DNA of 64,000 nt from Chelonoidis abingdonii (lineage: Eukaryota > Chordata > Testudines > Testudinidae): the NCBI RefSeq assembly GCF_003597395.2, contig NC_133772.1:139056876-139120875 (forward strand), given 5' to 3'. The notes under the pieces are model-generated. The model was not told the origin of the DNA. It was given only the letters and a program-made list of their open reading frames with translations, and did no database searches. Within the stretch, counting starts at the first letter, position 1. Each line of letters opens with the position of its first letter. Shown piece after piece: positions 1 through 12,235 of the stretch. The position numbers and the translations under genes are program-made.

Positions 1-717
1 CCAGGATGTTTGGGAGAAGGAGTTAAGCCGATTGTTTTCTCAGGCGGAAAGGCTGCTGAAAATGTATAAGAAGCCTGGGACACGATCCTTCTTCATCTCA
101 GATCTGCTTTGGGTTTCAAGAGAGGGGAACCTTAAGCCACAAGGATTGAGATCCCCAGTAATTCACTGGAGCCACCCTGAATATGGACATTGGACTATAA
201 CCTATGGACTATTTCTAAAAGGACTTTTGGCTACTACAAGCTCACTCTACTATGTATCTGAACCTCAAGAATTGAATTCAAGTCTGTATGTGTATTAATC
301 TTTTAACCAACACTCTCTCTCTTTGCTTCTCTAATAAATTTTAGCTTAGTTAATAAGAATTGGCTATAGCATGTATTTTGGGTAAGATCTAAGTTATAAG
401 TGGACCTGGGTATGTGGCTGATCCTTTGGGATTGGAAGAACCTTTTCTTTTATATGATGAGATAAGATTTTCAGGACTCATCATCATATGTTTGACAGGT
501 GTGTCTGGACGGAGGCCTGAGGCTGGGCACTTTAAGGGAACTGCGTGGTTTAGACTTCTAAGTAACCAGCGAGGTACTATAGAAGCTGTTTTGTGCTGGC
601 TTGGTAAATCTAAGTAGTGGAATAACCACCAGCGTTTGGGGTTTGTCTGCCCCGTTTTGTTTGCAGTTCACCCTGATTGAGTGACCTCAGCTGGCTCCCA
701 TGGGCAACACCGTCACA
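1..717 (+). mobile_element. LTR-B remnant, 3' part of an LTR
   Basis: The first 400 bases are the reverse complement of 33.85-34.45 kb at high identity, so this is a dispersed repeat. It has an AATAAA-like polyadenylation signal near 333 and ends GTCACA at 712-717, which mirrors the TGTGAC start of the second copy (minus strand, at 34833). That inverted terminal pairing is what an LTR shows. The 5' part lies outside the window, so its target duplication cannot be tested. The short open frames here are by-products of the repeat. Confidence 0.7.
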
Positions 718-3700
718 CAGGTGAAGTGAGTTAATTGCCTTGTTCCTAGTATGAAATCACAACATATAAATCACCCTATCCTCACCTCACAGGGACTAAT
801 ATTGCCAAATACACAGGAGAATTTAGAATAGGTCAAACCTAGGTAAGAGTGTAAAAGATGGATTTCTTGTGATGAAGCCAGGCTTGGAGTTCATATTTTT
901 GCATTTGACAAGCAGGTTTTTAATTTCCACTTACCCATTCAAGTATTCTAACACTCTTTGCACAGAGAAAAAAGGATGCTGGGTTTTTTAATTAACTAAT
1001 TACCCCCTCTGTATGCTGTACTTTACTAGAAATAACTTTCTCTCCTGGAAGGTTTGAAAAGTTGGCTGACTGATATTCTTCCTTCAGCAGAGATGCTGTC
1101 GTTTCATAGTTCAGCAAAATTTCAAAGTTTCAAGCCTTGATGAAGCTCAGGCTGGTTTTGCTGCAGATGTTTGGGCCTGCTCCTAGTGGTATGTATCCTT
1201 GAGGGTTTTACCACCAATTTTAGTGGAACCAGGACTTGGTCTTGATGAAGGATAAACCAGAGAGAATACATTGGCACTGTTTCCAGCTGGCCAGCGACTA
1301 GAAGTATCTCACTGTTGTTTCTGAGTTTCAGAATTACTTTTTTCCCCTCCATTACATTAAATGTTATAAAATAATGAGGGGTAACTCTGAAGTCAGGTTG
1401 AGAGGGGAGAAGAATCCAAAATCTGAACTCCCCAAGCTGCCTGGGTCTGTAAAATGAGGTGGGAAATATTTTGAGGGTTAGTTTTTGGGTTTTTTTCCTC
1501 ACAAGGTTTCTGGGACTTCACATTCCGCCGAGGCTAGAAATAGCAAAAGAGCAGACTCTCACCCACTATCAGGATATCGTGGACTTCCACTTCAGCCTTG
1601 GCAGGGGCCAGGAAGTTCAAAGGCATGAGAAAAAGGAAAGAAGGAAGGAATGAAAGAGTTATGATGATCTTTTTTGAATTTCAGAAAAGTTAAATTTGCA
1701 ATTTGAATGAATTATAATTTTATCTGAACTAATTTCTACCAGCTGTAGATGTGCAGTATGGTATTATGTAGCACCCCTAGTCACCTGCTTACGTCCTTTA
1801 ACACTAAACTCCTCACGGGTTTTGCAGGACAGGTCAGGGTTCCTTTGGATCCTGCCTTCTGCTCAGCAGGATGTAACTTCCCTATTCTTGTCCCAGAGAT
1901 GGCAGGGCCTCCACCCTCTCACCCCTTCCTGGCAGGGTCAGGAGGGCAGCTTGGAAGGGAAATTCTAACCACAACGTAACCCCTAGTTATGTTCCAAACA
2001 GTTGGAGAGTCCCAAGCTGCAACACGAACTCACAGTATATCATCAACAGAGTACTTGTATTAAGCAGGAAGTACATATGACAGAACAAGGAAAACCAACA
2101 CTCTCAGGGTTACTGGTACCCTTCCCAGGCTGGTAATTGCCATGAATTTCCCCTAGGTTCCAGTCCCATGACCTGATACAGCAAGATTGAAATGTCCCGC
2201 CAGTACGTGTACTCCATGGGGGACCTTGCTAAACTGGTAAATGATATCTTCTGTAGCAGTGATAAGGAACTTGGCCCCAAAAAGTCACAAATGGGATAAG
2301 ATGGTAAGACACTCCAGAGGTTTAACAGACAATAGGGAATGAAATCCCCAAGCATTCTCTGGAGGACACTGTGCAGGGAATAGGGGTCTCCCAGGTAACT
2401 AACGGATGGTGCACTCTCAACTCCACGACTGACGCTCAGGTGGAGAGCTCAGCAGCTAAGGAGGGGCTGGCATTGGCAGCTGGCAGGTGTCCTCTTTAGA
2501 CAGGAGTCAGGCTGCTCCCGTGCCGAGATTGCTGCTCACCACAATGGGATGCGGAGCTCAGGGGAAGATGGTGAGAACACCTAGATCAGAGCTCAGACTC
2601 GCTCGCAGCGAGCAGGTGTCCTGGCCTGGTAGCCGGAGCAGCGCTAGCCTCATGGTGACTGCCTCCAACACAATCTGACAAACTGGGAGTCACTCTGAAG
2701 AAGGAAAGGACCAAGGTGAGGATGTTGCTGCCAGGAACCCAGAGGCCAGTTCCCAGGGGGACCCTGCATGCACCCTGGCACCCCCCCACCCAGTCTCTCC
2801 CCGTACTCCCAGGGGCAGGCGTCTCACTGACCTTATTGGTCAGGCCAGTGCTCCTTTCCCAGGCTTCTCCTGTCCATCATCCGAACTCAATCTCCCTCCC
2901 TCTCAGACACTGCTCTCCTCTGAGCAGGCAGCTGGCGGCCACCCTCGCACCTGCCACCCTCCCCAGCCAGCGGGGCCCTATCACTGGAATAGGGCCTCTC
3001 CCTCGTGGTTGCCTAGCAACCAGGACCCTACCTCCAGGGCCTTGTGCCTCTCCCTGAGCTAGGAGTGCAGATGCATCCAGCTCCCCGGGGTTACAAACGT
3101 AGAGATAATTGTCCTGTGCGTTTGTTTGTCTGGCTGTCAGAATAATGCCACGCAGAGGTTTTAAAAGGCTACTTATCTCCTAATAGTTCTACAGATGGGG
3201 TAATTTTAGTGCTGATGGGCTGTATTAATCCCTGGTGAAACTACTGGAGACATAGAAGTTACAGCAGGGATTCATTTAGCTCAGTGTATTTTTGTTTAGC
3301 TGATACTTTCCTGCCCCAAATACATGTTTTCGAGATGCATTAAAATAATGGATTTGAAGAAAGAGATTGATAATTAAAAGTAAATTCATTCCTGGTGTTC
3401 TAATGATGTATGAGAACTTGGTTCTTGTGATTTATGAAGCCCTCCACACTACTTGATTGAACTGCAGTTTTGTAATGAAAAACCCGGAAAAGTTTCATAT
3501 CCTTTTTTGTTTCGTACTGTACAATCAAACCACCAGCTGCAGATCACACAGATTTATTACAACCCCCTAGTTAACAATGATGAACAGGTTAGGTAACAAG
3601 AACATTTAACACTCATTTTTAGCAGATGGCTCACTCTCCTTTTCAAGCTAGAGATGGAAGCCTCAGAGCCCAGCTGGGGTTACTTTCTATGCTGGATTAT

Positions 3701-5640
3701 AGAACATCAAGATGGGGAAAGGCACAGAACATTAAGGCTGTATTTTTAGCCGCTCATGCTGACCTCACTTTGTGTTTTCTAATCTCATGGTCAGGAAGAC
3801 TAAAGAAGAGCTGCAAAAGGACTCAGGCTCTGACGTGCCAATCAGTCCCGCACTTGCTTGGCTTTCAGTAAGGGAGTGCCTCATGACACTAGAGATGGTG
3901 GGGAATTTTTCAATTAAACATGTGTTCATTGCACGTGCTGTCCGATATTTTGGCTCTGTGACGTAGGGCCTGGCAAGCACCAGGTGGTTCAGAGGCATGT
4001 GAAAAAGGGGTGAATGGGAGAATACAAGAACGATGCAGACTTTACTGTACCTCCAGAAAAGCTAAGCTTGCATTTTGAGTGTTGCTGGCTTGAATTCAAT
4101 GAATCTCCCAATTTGAGAAAATGTTACCTTCCTCCCCAACATTTCCTTTGATATTTTTTACACAAAAAATTCCAGGGTCTGGATTTGAAATGATTTTCTG
4201 CTTGGAAGTTAAGCTAAATAAAAGCAGTTTTGTTTTTTTAAAACAAATTAGAAAATAAAATAATACGGTTAAAAGTATCCAAACCAAAAGTTTTGATTGA
4301 CCTGAAAGGATTTTTGTTTGTTTTGCTTTGTTTTTTGGTTTGTGAAGATTTTTGAGATTTCAACTTTTCATCTCAAATAGAGATGGGATTTTTTTGCTGA
4401 AATCTCAAAAATATTCAGGGATTGGGAAAAATGTTTCCTGCTAACTCTAATGACTCAAGCATTAAGCACCTGCTTGAGCTGCTCTGAAACTCATGATAGT
4501 TTAATGAGCCTATCCCAGAAAACAAACTTGATCATGTGTATGGGGATGTTTGCAGGAGCAAGGACTTAGACAACAAATGAGCAAGGCCTTGGCACAAATC
4601 CATCATGGTAATACACGTGGCAATGGTTGAGCAACTAGATTGCAATGACCACTGCTTATCTGGAATTGCTGTGTTTTCAGTATGTGTCAGTGCAGATATG
4701 CCTAGCACTATGGGATCCTTGACGGGGCCACCACAATGCAAATCAGCTTCAGCAATTTCCATATCCTGATACCACATGGAGAAATTTCCATTATGGCATT
4801 GCATCACCACAGCATAACATAGTCACATATTGAATCTATTGCTTCCAGGTTATGATGAAAATATCACAAAGCAACTGCCAGATGCCATGCCGTCACCTTG
4901 TAACTTCATTCAGTAGAGTCCTCCCATTCCTGGCTGGTATTATATTATTGTTTAACAGTACGAATAATCACACTTAATTTTTTTTTGTTCAAAATAACAC
5001 TATATAATCATTTATTTTGGTAATTTATTTCGAAATACCTGTCAGCAAGTATGTCTGTAACAATACAAACACACACAAAATTTTCCGCAGAAGTAGAGAG
5101 TTAAGGAAACTGCTATGACAACCCAGTTCCTGCTTCTCTGCCCCCTCCCTGCCAGAGCCCGTCTAGGGGGCCAGATACTCACATCCACTTTCTTCTAGAG
5201 CCCAGCTATGCACCCCCCCAGCCCAAACACTCATACCCCCTCACCTCCAGAGCCCACCTGCGAAGGACCCTGGCCCAGGCACATATGCCCCCACCCTCCT
5301 AGAACCCAGGGATCCACAGGGAGAAACAGCCTGATGCTGGGTCCCAGGCTTGCATAGAGTCTCCTGCTTGCTGCCATCTCCTGCCTTCAGGGCTTTCTGA
5401 GAACTGCAGCTTCTGGGAACTCTCCGGTTCGCTCCCTCTCCCTCTGGCCTTGTCTTCTATTTGCGAGCTGGACAGCCAACATTTCTGCAGCACATTTCTG
5501 GAAGGGGCAGGGAATTCTGGGTTCCCAACATTAATTCCTGCAAAATCCCTCATTGCATCCCAGAAACCCAATAGATGCAAAATCCCTCACTGCACAGTGG
5601 CAGAGAATTCCCCCAGGAATACTATGAGGATGCTGACTGA
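718..5640. other. Mostly unassigned, single-copy-looking DNA
   Basis: No exon, RNA gene or repeat family that I recognise. 1120-1660 and 3640-4090 share faint similarity (both hold a GGCCNGG...TTCAGAGGCATG-like stretch), possibly an old repeat. 3100-3480 is AT-rich and CNE-like. 4290-4440 is rich in TTTTG and AAATTTC words and resembles 19.30-19.57 kb in composition. 5140-5300 is a CCCC-rich stretch. Open frames up to 126 codons are not supported by any domain or codon pattern. Confidence 0.5.
3007..3021. promoter_or_regulatory. Palindromic X-box-like (RFX) site
   Basis: GGTTGC-CTA-GCAACC is an imperfect-centre palindrome with 6-bp arms. It fits the RFX X-box pattern GTNRCC-N-RGYAAC closely. 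It lies in a CpG-poor but GC-rich 300-bp stretch. Whether it is bound or drives a gene cannot be told from sequence. Confidence 0.4.
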
Positions 5641-5870
5641 TAGGTCAGATATAGCGTGATCACTGGTGAAAAGTGTTCACCCACAGGTGACAGGTGTTTT
5701 TTCTCATGTATCATTTTCCTGTGTGAGTTCATTAGAGAGAGAAGTGATTGTCTGGTTTCACAAACAGAGTTGTTATTTAGTGCACTGGATGGAGTACATG
5801 TCATTTTGTGACAGGCATGTGCAGGACCCATGGATCTTGAAAAATATTTTTTTGTGATATTTTAGGGGTT
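5641..5870 (-). pseudogene. Penelope-like element, GIY-YIG endonuclease remnant
   Basis: The minus strand reads a decayed C-terminal piece of a Penelope-like retroelement. Visible residues are NNNSVCETRQSLLSLMNSH (the family pattern is Y-[VI]-G-x-T-x-x-x-L-x-x-R-[ML]-x-x-H) followed by SPVGEHFSP. In this family a GIY-YIG nuclease sits after the reverse transcriptase and nicks the target. The YVG tripeptide is replaced by SVC, the usual Arg after SLL is Leu, and upstream sequence has stops and frame changes, so it is dead. No reverse transcriptase remains next to it. From memory this belongs to the same turtle family as the hammerhead-bearing repeats at 15.2, 28.4-30.0 and 36.0 kb; that link is inference. 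Confidence 0.75.
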
Positions 5871-7218
5871 CAGGCTACAATTGTTTAAGTGGTCGAGCTG
5901 AAATTCCCTGCAGTAATGAAAAAGACCCTCTTTAGAACATTTTATTTCATTTATTGTTTCTCAATTTTCAAGTTCTTTTTTTAATTCAACATTTAATTCT
6001 GAATATTCCTGGAAGTTTAACAAGATGTTCTCTGCTATCCGTGGGAAGCTGTTGTTTTCAGAAAATTAAAAAGACCTAAGTCCAGTTTGCAACATCAAAA
6101 AAGTTGGAATTTTAGCATCTTATTTGCATACACTGAAATTGTCAAGGATCTAAGCACATTAAATATTAATCTCAGAAGTTTTGTCTGTTCTTAGTATATT
6201 TTTTATTGAAAATTACTTGACATTGATACTAATCGGATTACCAGCTCACTATTGGAAGAAAATCAAAACAGTCTCAAAGATTTTGGTATATTAAATAAAC
6301 CTTGTCCAATCTCTTTAGCAAAACAACTACAGTGGAACATTTCACAGATTCAGTTATATATATATATAGGGTATATGTATTATGCAAATTAAAAAAGAAC
6401 CATTTACGCTGGAATGAATATATACAGAAGGGCTTCAGGCAGCTGTGGTGTCCTGGAGGGACACTTGTCTCTCTCACTTTATTTCAGCACAGAGATACCT
6501 GTTGAATAATTCACTGTAGTGGAAATACCTATAAGAAAATATTATAAAGACCTTACTAATTTTCAGCTATTATGGACTTTGGGTCTTGGGAAGTATACCA
6601 CTGCTTCCATGTGTAATTGAATTTGTTTAGAAACTGTATGAATATCACCATGGAAATATGGAGCCCAATGCTTTGCTGGGGTAAATGGCCACAGCTCCAG
6701 TGATTTCTATGGAATTTTACTCATTTATTTCAATATAGTGTTTGGTCAATTCCCTCCAATTTATGGTCTAGGAATGCTACCAGAGAATGTGTCACTCCAA
6801 CAAACTGAAATGGATGCAACAAGGGCACATTTTAAAAGTATTCTACTGGCAAAACTAGTATCAGAGAATGAAAAGTGTTGTTGGTTATGCAGAATTCTCA
6901 CTGAAGCAAGTTTCATTTAACTTGGAAATGCCTGCTTGCTAAATCATTATCAAATCCATTCAATTGGCTCTTAAATAGAAATAATCACATTCTATATCTA
7001 TGCAGTGCCAGTTGTTTTTAATATATGACATTGCAAAGAGATTTCACAATACTGGAAAACACTGCTTGGTTTGGAGATATTGTGCTTTCACATATGTTTA
7101 AATGAGCTGGCCATTGTGAAAAAAGCAAGTTGTGTATGCAATAAGTCAGATGAGTTCATCACAGAATGATGCCTGGGTGGTTTGTTAATATGCACTGTGA
7201 TTCAGTTATCATATCTTC
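5871..7218. other. AT-rich unassigned DNA
   Basis: AT-rich sequence with a short TA run near 6355-6368. No domain, RNA gene or known repeat is visible. The overlapping 67-codon frames on both strands around 6300-6500 are chance frames. Confidence 0.45.
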
Positions 7219-7778
7219 TCCAGTCCATGTGAGCGATGGTGAGGCCTCATCTGGAGTACTGTGTCCAATTTTGGGCCCCACACTACAAGAAGAATGTGGA
7301 AAAACTGGAAAGAGTCCAGCAGAGGGCAACAAAAATGATTAGGGGACTGGAACACATGACTTATGAGAAGAGGCTGAGGGAACTGGGCTTGTTTAGTTTG
7401 CAGAAGAGAAGAATGAGGGGGGATTTGATAGCTGCTTTCAACTATCTGAAAGGGGGTTCCAAAGAGGATGGATCTAGGCTGTTGTCAGTGGGAGCAGATC
7501 ACAGAACAAGGAGTAATGGTCTCAAGTTGCAGTGGGGGAGGTTTAGATTGGCTATTAGGAAAAGCTTTTTCGCTAAGAGGGTGGTGAAGCAGTAGAATGT
7601 GTTCCCTAGAGAGGTGGCGGAATTTCCTTCCTTAGAAGTTTTTAAGGTCTGGTTTGACAAAGTCCTGTCTGGGATGATTTCATTGAGAATTGGTCCTGCT
7701 TTGAGCAATGGGTTAGAATTGATGACCTCCTGAGGTCCCTTCCAACCCTCATAAGCTATGGCTCTATGATTCTATGAA
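7219..7778 (+). mobile_element. CR1 LINE, 3' end (ORF2 C-terminus and tail)
   Basis: A 119-codon frame from 7236 gives the C-terminal part of CR1 ORF2 after the [21 protein letters not shown], then [15 protein letters not shown] and [17 protein letters not shown]. The frame breaks near 7595. The element ends with the CR1 3' signature CTATGATTCTATGA at about 7778. It is 5'-truncated, as is typical of target-primed insertion. It is one of the younger-looking CR1 pieces in the window. Confidence 0.92.
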
Positions 7779-8363
7779 CGTTAGGCTGTACTGGTGATCA
7801 TATATGAATAAGAGATGGTGTCGCTTTTGCTAAAGTTATATGTATATATAGAGATTTTTCCCTGCTTTGCATTTTGTTTTTTCTCATGAATATGTTATAT
7901 ATTACAGCTAAGTATTTATTGTTGTTTTTAGCATTTATCACCATACAGACTCCTTGGTTAATAATAAAATGGTTTGTTCAACTGTTTCAGCTCCCAGGCA
8001 CTGAATTCTCAAATTGTCTGTGTAGAACATTTTAAAGTGATTTTTGAAGGTTGTTGGGAACAGTTTTCATTACCCTTACACTAACAAAATGGATCTTTAG
8101 CCTCTTCATAACCCAGGAAAGCTGGATGTGAAGATCAAGAAATAATTGTTTAAATCAAAAAGCCCTGGGTCCTTCCAGCAGAGACAAAACTCAGGATATT
8201 CGAAACCAAAACATGATATGAGACATCAATTTCTAAAATGGTGGTGTCCTGTCTTCCTCACACACATGTATATAATTGTAAACCAGAAATCCCTCTTCAC
8301 CAGCAAGCATAGTGGCATATTCACTATGGTTAGTATGACTGCTATGGCCAGTTCTAGCAGACA
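7779..8363. other. Unassigned AT-rich spacer
   Basis: No feature seen. Ordinary sequence between a CR1 tail and a solo LTR. Confidence 0.4.
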
Positions 8364-8368
8364 GGCAC

Positions 8369-9289
8369 TGTCATAAACAGATTGTTAAGGGTTAATGTCT
8401 CTTCTACCTGTAAAGGATTACAAGCAGGGAACTGGAACACCTGACCAGAGACCAATCAGGAGACAAGATACTTTTAAATTTGGGTGGAGGGAAGCTTTTG
8501 TGTGTGTTCTTTGTCCGTTGTGTGTTCTTCTCTCGGGGGGTCTGAGAGAGACCAGACATTACTACAGGCTCTCTAAGTTTCTGTTCAAATAGTAAGTAAA
8601 AACAGGCGGTTTAGGCTTTTTGATTGTTTTACTCTATTTGCAATTGTGGATCTGGCTGGTTAACTTTTATATGTGTAGTTGCTGGGAATATTTTGATTTG
8701 TATTGGTACTGGGGGGAAAGTTTCTTTCTGGTGTCTGTAAGCTATAGGACCCTGTAATATTTACATCTTGAAGTTACAGAGATAATTCTTTACTTTTTCC
8801 TTTCTTTTATTAAAAGATTTCTTTTTAGAGAACCTGATTGAATTTTTTTCTTGTTTTCCTTGTTTTATCCCAGGGGATTGGGATAACTCACCAGGACTGG
8901 TGGGGGAGATGGGAGGGGGGAGAGGTAGAATCTCTCTCTGTTTTCCTTGAATCTGTTTGCCTCTTTGTGGAAGGGAAGGGACATGCTTCTCTGTATTGTG
9001 ATTTAAAGAGTTTGGATCAGTAGTCTCTCAGGATAGCCCAGGGAGGGAAAGTCTGGGAGGGGGAAAGAAGGGGGAATGGTTTATTTCTCCTTGTTTTAAG
9101 GACCCAAGGGATTTGGGTTCTTGGGGTCCCCAGGGAAGGTTGGGGAGGTCAGAGTGCCCCAAAACACTATATTTTTGGGTGGTGGCAGTGCTATCAGATC
9201 TAAGCTGGTAATTAAGCTTAGAGGATTCATGTGCTAGCATCTCATTTTCTGAACTCTAAGGTTCAAATCTGAGAGGGAATGCTATGATA
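8369..9289 (+). mobile_element. Solo LTR-A with perfect 5-bp TSD
   Basis: It starts TGTCATAAACAG and ends TATGATA (decayed ATGACA), flanked by GGCAC at 8364-8368 and again at 9290-9294. The 5-bp duplication and inverted TGTCAT/ATGACA ends fit an LTR of a Ty3/gypsy or ERV-L-like element. There is no internal region, so this is a solo LTR left by recombination. An ATTAAA polyadenylation-type signal is near 8810. The 3' half has loose subrepeats built on CTTGTTTTAAG...GGGTTTGG...CACCAGG...TGG. It is the best reference for the other copies here. Confidence 0.88.
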
Positions 9290-9294
9290 GGCAC

Positions 9295-10037
9295 TCAATG
9301 CATTTTTCCCTTTATTGCTGATTCTGGCTTACATTGTTATGGTATCAAGATGTGTCATTTCCTCGGTATCTGAAGCTAAATTTTAAAACATATTTACTGT
9401 CATTCTAACAACTTGCAACTTAATGAACCATTTGAAAGAACTGGTTGAAAACCTGCATATAAGTACTGGCATACCTCAGGCAATGGCTTTCCTTCTCCAA
9501 CATAAACAATTCTCCTAGGACCTGGTTCCTGACAGCATCATCCATCTCCATCTATAGCTTCAGTCTCCAGTCTTCTCCCTCAGACATGGAAGGTTTAGCA
9601 GCCTCCTCCAAGGCATTGTCTGGAGATTCAGTCTGGGTGCTCATTTCTGTTCATACTAATATCTTGATATTATGGTGAGCAAAATCAGTCTGTCAGTAAC
9701 AATGGCCTGTCGCTGCTGAAGATCATCCCCAGAGTCCACACTCAAGGATAGGTAAAAAAGATGCCAAAAGCTAATGACAGCTATTGTAAGTGCTGGTCGT
9801 ATATTCCTCCTGGCCTACCAGGAGCACAGAAGCTTTGCACAGCCTGTAGAACTGTTTTGAAATGAGACAGTCCTACCACATAAACCTCCTTCATCCCCAA
9901 GAGGCAGGTGCTCTTGGCTTTGTAGTTCATGTGGTAACCTTCATCAAAACAAAGTTTGTGCACGTGTCACAGAGCTATAGTCCCATGAGCAGAAAAGTGT
10001 GGTGAGTGCAAAGGGAGTTCTGAGGCCTTCTGAGTTT
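9295..10037. other. Unassigned spacer
   Basis: Mixed-composition DNA with no recognised gene or repeat. Frames are at most 60 codons. Confidence 0.4.
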
Positions 10038-10215
10038 GGCAGAAGGATAGTTCAGTGGTTTGAGCATTGGCCTGCTAAACCTAGGGGTGTGAGCTCAATC
10101 CTTGAGGGGGCTATTCAGGGAACTGGGGTAAAGATCTGCCTGGGGATTGGATGGTCCTGCTTTGAGCAGGGGGTTGGATGAGATGACCTCCTGGTTCCTT
10201 CCAACCCTGATATTC
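10038..10215 (+). mobile_element. tRNA-derived SINE (tortoise pol III / Cry type)
   Basis: The tRNA-like head has an A-box-like TAGTTCAGTGG at 10049-10059 and a B-box-like GGTGTGAGCTCAATCC. The body contains GGTCCTGCTTTGAGCAGGGGGTT and GATGACCTCCTGG, and the 3' end reads CCAACCCTGATATTC, which copies the CR1-type tail and so suggests mobilisation by CR1. The tRNA head is not a functional tRNA. This SINE type is the main reason for calling the genome chelonian. Confidence 0.85.
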
Positions 10216-11210
10216 CTCATGACTTGGAGTTGGTGCTTCAACAGTTCTTTTCTCTAGCCTCAGAACAGCAGGGTAAGATGCTTTATTGGTTCTCAGTAAT
10301 TCCTTGATGTGCAGCTGTCACAATCTTTGTGTCCCCACATGTCCCTGGCATGCCTCTGTCCCTGGGAGAAGCTGGGAGCCAATACCTTAAGCAAAGCAAA
10401 GCACTGAAAAGTAGCACTCTCTCTCTGGAATCCTGTGCAGGTGACAGGGCCTCTCTCACCTGACGCACACCACCAATTGTGAAGCTACCAGTTGCCAGAT
10501 TTTGCTCAGTTCCCAATAAGGGTCCCAAGGAAGCTTGGTACAAAGGTCTGCAAAAAATAGAGCTGGCAAGAATCGAAGACTCCACAACCCCAGTGTATAC
10601 GATTTGGCAATTAATTGACTAATTATCAATGAACGTTCAACAAATTGTCAGTACCAACTCTAGGCTGGGTAAATAATGGGGGAAATATTGAAATGTATTG
10701 GAAAAAAGAAATGAAATCCATATATAAATTTTTGATGAATATTCTTTAGCCTAAATCTATTGAAAAAGTTACCTTCGGACTTAATTCTCAAGCTCAGATA
10801 AAGTGGGTGAACAAATGATGTCAGATTGCAACTGGCAGCTTCAAATATACGGGCTGCAGTAAATCACTGCAGATGATCCATGATCTCTTGCTTTCAGCTG
10901 GTTATTAACATATGACAACATGGTGCTATACAGCCTACCATGGCTCTTGTGAACATATAAAAGATCGGATAGGAAAACCTTTGTCCAGTATGGACTCCAG
11001 TGAGGTGAGTGAATGGTGTGCCTCCCATGCACCATGTAAAAGGGCACTCACACAAATGTGACCCAGTTGCCCTCTACTGGGGGTTTGTGGAGCCAACCTG
11101 AGCGATGCTGCAACCCCAGTGGTCTTAATGTCCAGGCGCTGGAGCCAAGTGCCACTCATGGGCTAATCACAAGAACGTTGCTGCGGAGTGTGCAGGGTGG
11201 GCTCTCAACT
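10216..11210. other. Unassigned spacer
   Basis: No gene recognised. A 100-codon minus frame (10283-10585) shows no domain. 10600-10800 is AT-rich. Confidence 0.4.
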
Positions 11211-12069
11211 TGTCAAGGTATTTTCTCCTCCAGTTTGAACTTTAGCTCCAAAAGTGGGGACCTGCATGGACACTTCTAAGCTTAATTCCTAGCTTAGATC
11301 TGATAGCGCACCACCAGCCAAAATATTGGGTTTGGCACACTTTCTGTTCCCCCAAAACCTTCCCTGGGGACCAATACCCAAACCCTTGGGTCTTAAACAG
11401 GAGAATAAACCATCCCCCCTCCTTTCCCTCCTCCAGACTTTCCCCTCCTGGCTACCCTGAGAGGATCCACTGATCCAAAGTCCTTGGATCTTAAAACAGA
11501 GAGGAAATAACCTCCTCCCCTTTTGCCCCACCAGTCCTGGTGAGTTCAGACCCAATCCCCTTGGGTCTTAAACAAGGGGGAAAAAATCACATCAGGTTCT
11601 TAAAAAGAAAGCTTTAATAAAGAAAGAAAAAAGTAAAAATTATCTCTGTAAAATTAGGATGGAAAATGTTTACAGGGTATTCAGATCATACAGACTACAG
11701 GGACTCCCCGCTCAAACCTAAATTCAAGTTACGCAAACAGAGGTAAAATCCTTCCAGCAAAATACACATTCACAGTTAAGAACACAAACATGAGACTAAT
11801 CACCTTCTTAGCTAATACTTGCTATTTTGAACATGAGAGACTGTTTCAGAAAGATTGGAGAAAGACCTGGTTGCACGTCTGGCTCCTCTTAGCCCCAAGA
11901 GCGAACAATGAGCAAAACAAACAGCACAAACAAAGACTTCCTTTCACCAAGATTTGAAAGTATCTTGTCCCCCCATTGGTCCTCTGGTCAGGTGTCAGCC
12001 AGGTTCACTGAGCTTCTTAACCCTTTACAGATAAGAGAGACATTAAACCTTAACTATCTGTTTATGACA
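11211..12069 (-). mobile_element. Solo LTR-A
   Basis: Reverse-oriented copy of the 8.4-kb LTR. On the plus strand it runs from TGTCAAGG at 11211 to TTATGACA at 12069. Flanks are CAACT (11206-11210) and CAATT (12070-12074), a 5-bp target duplication with one mismatch. Internal landmarks shared with the other copies are GATTGGTCCTCTGGTCAGGTG-like text, the TTAACCCTTTACAG block and AAAGAAAGCTTTAATAAAG. No proviral internal sequence is attached. Confidence 0.85.
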
Positions 12070-12074
12070 CAATT

Positions 12075-12235
12075 TCACCCCACTCAGGAAGCCACCCCCT
12101 CGCAGGACCCAACCCCTGCCTGTGGGCCTCCCACCTTGCCCCGGGGCAGGATCCAACCCCTCACAGCCTATTTCCTGGGTCACAGCAGGCCATCATCCTT
12201 TGCAAACTGAGCCCCAAAAGGCTGAGAACCACTGC
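12075..12235 (-). mobile_element. hAT-type DNA transposon fragment
   Basis: On the minus strand the sequence starts CAGTGGTTCTCAGCCTTTTG, the terminal inverted repeat typical of Charlie-like hAT elements in vertebrates. Only one end is present, and the other side abuts the LTR-A copy at 12069. Confidence 0.6.

Noticed and set aside
10049..10110. tRNA gene suggested by A and B boxes
   Set aside because: The boxes are those of a SINE head; no cloverleaf with a usable anticodon arm, and the CR1-like tail follows.
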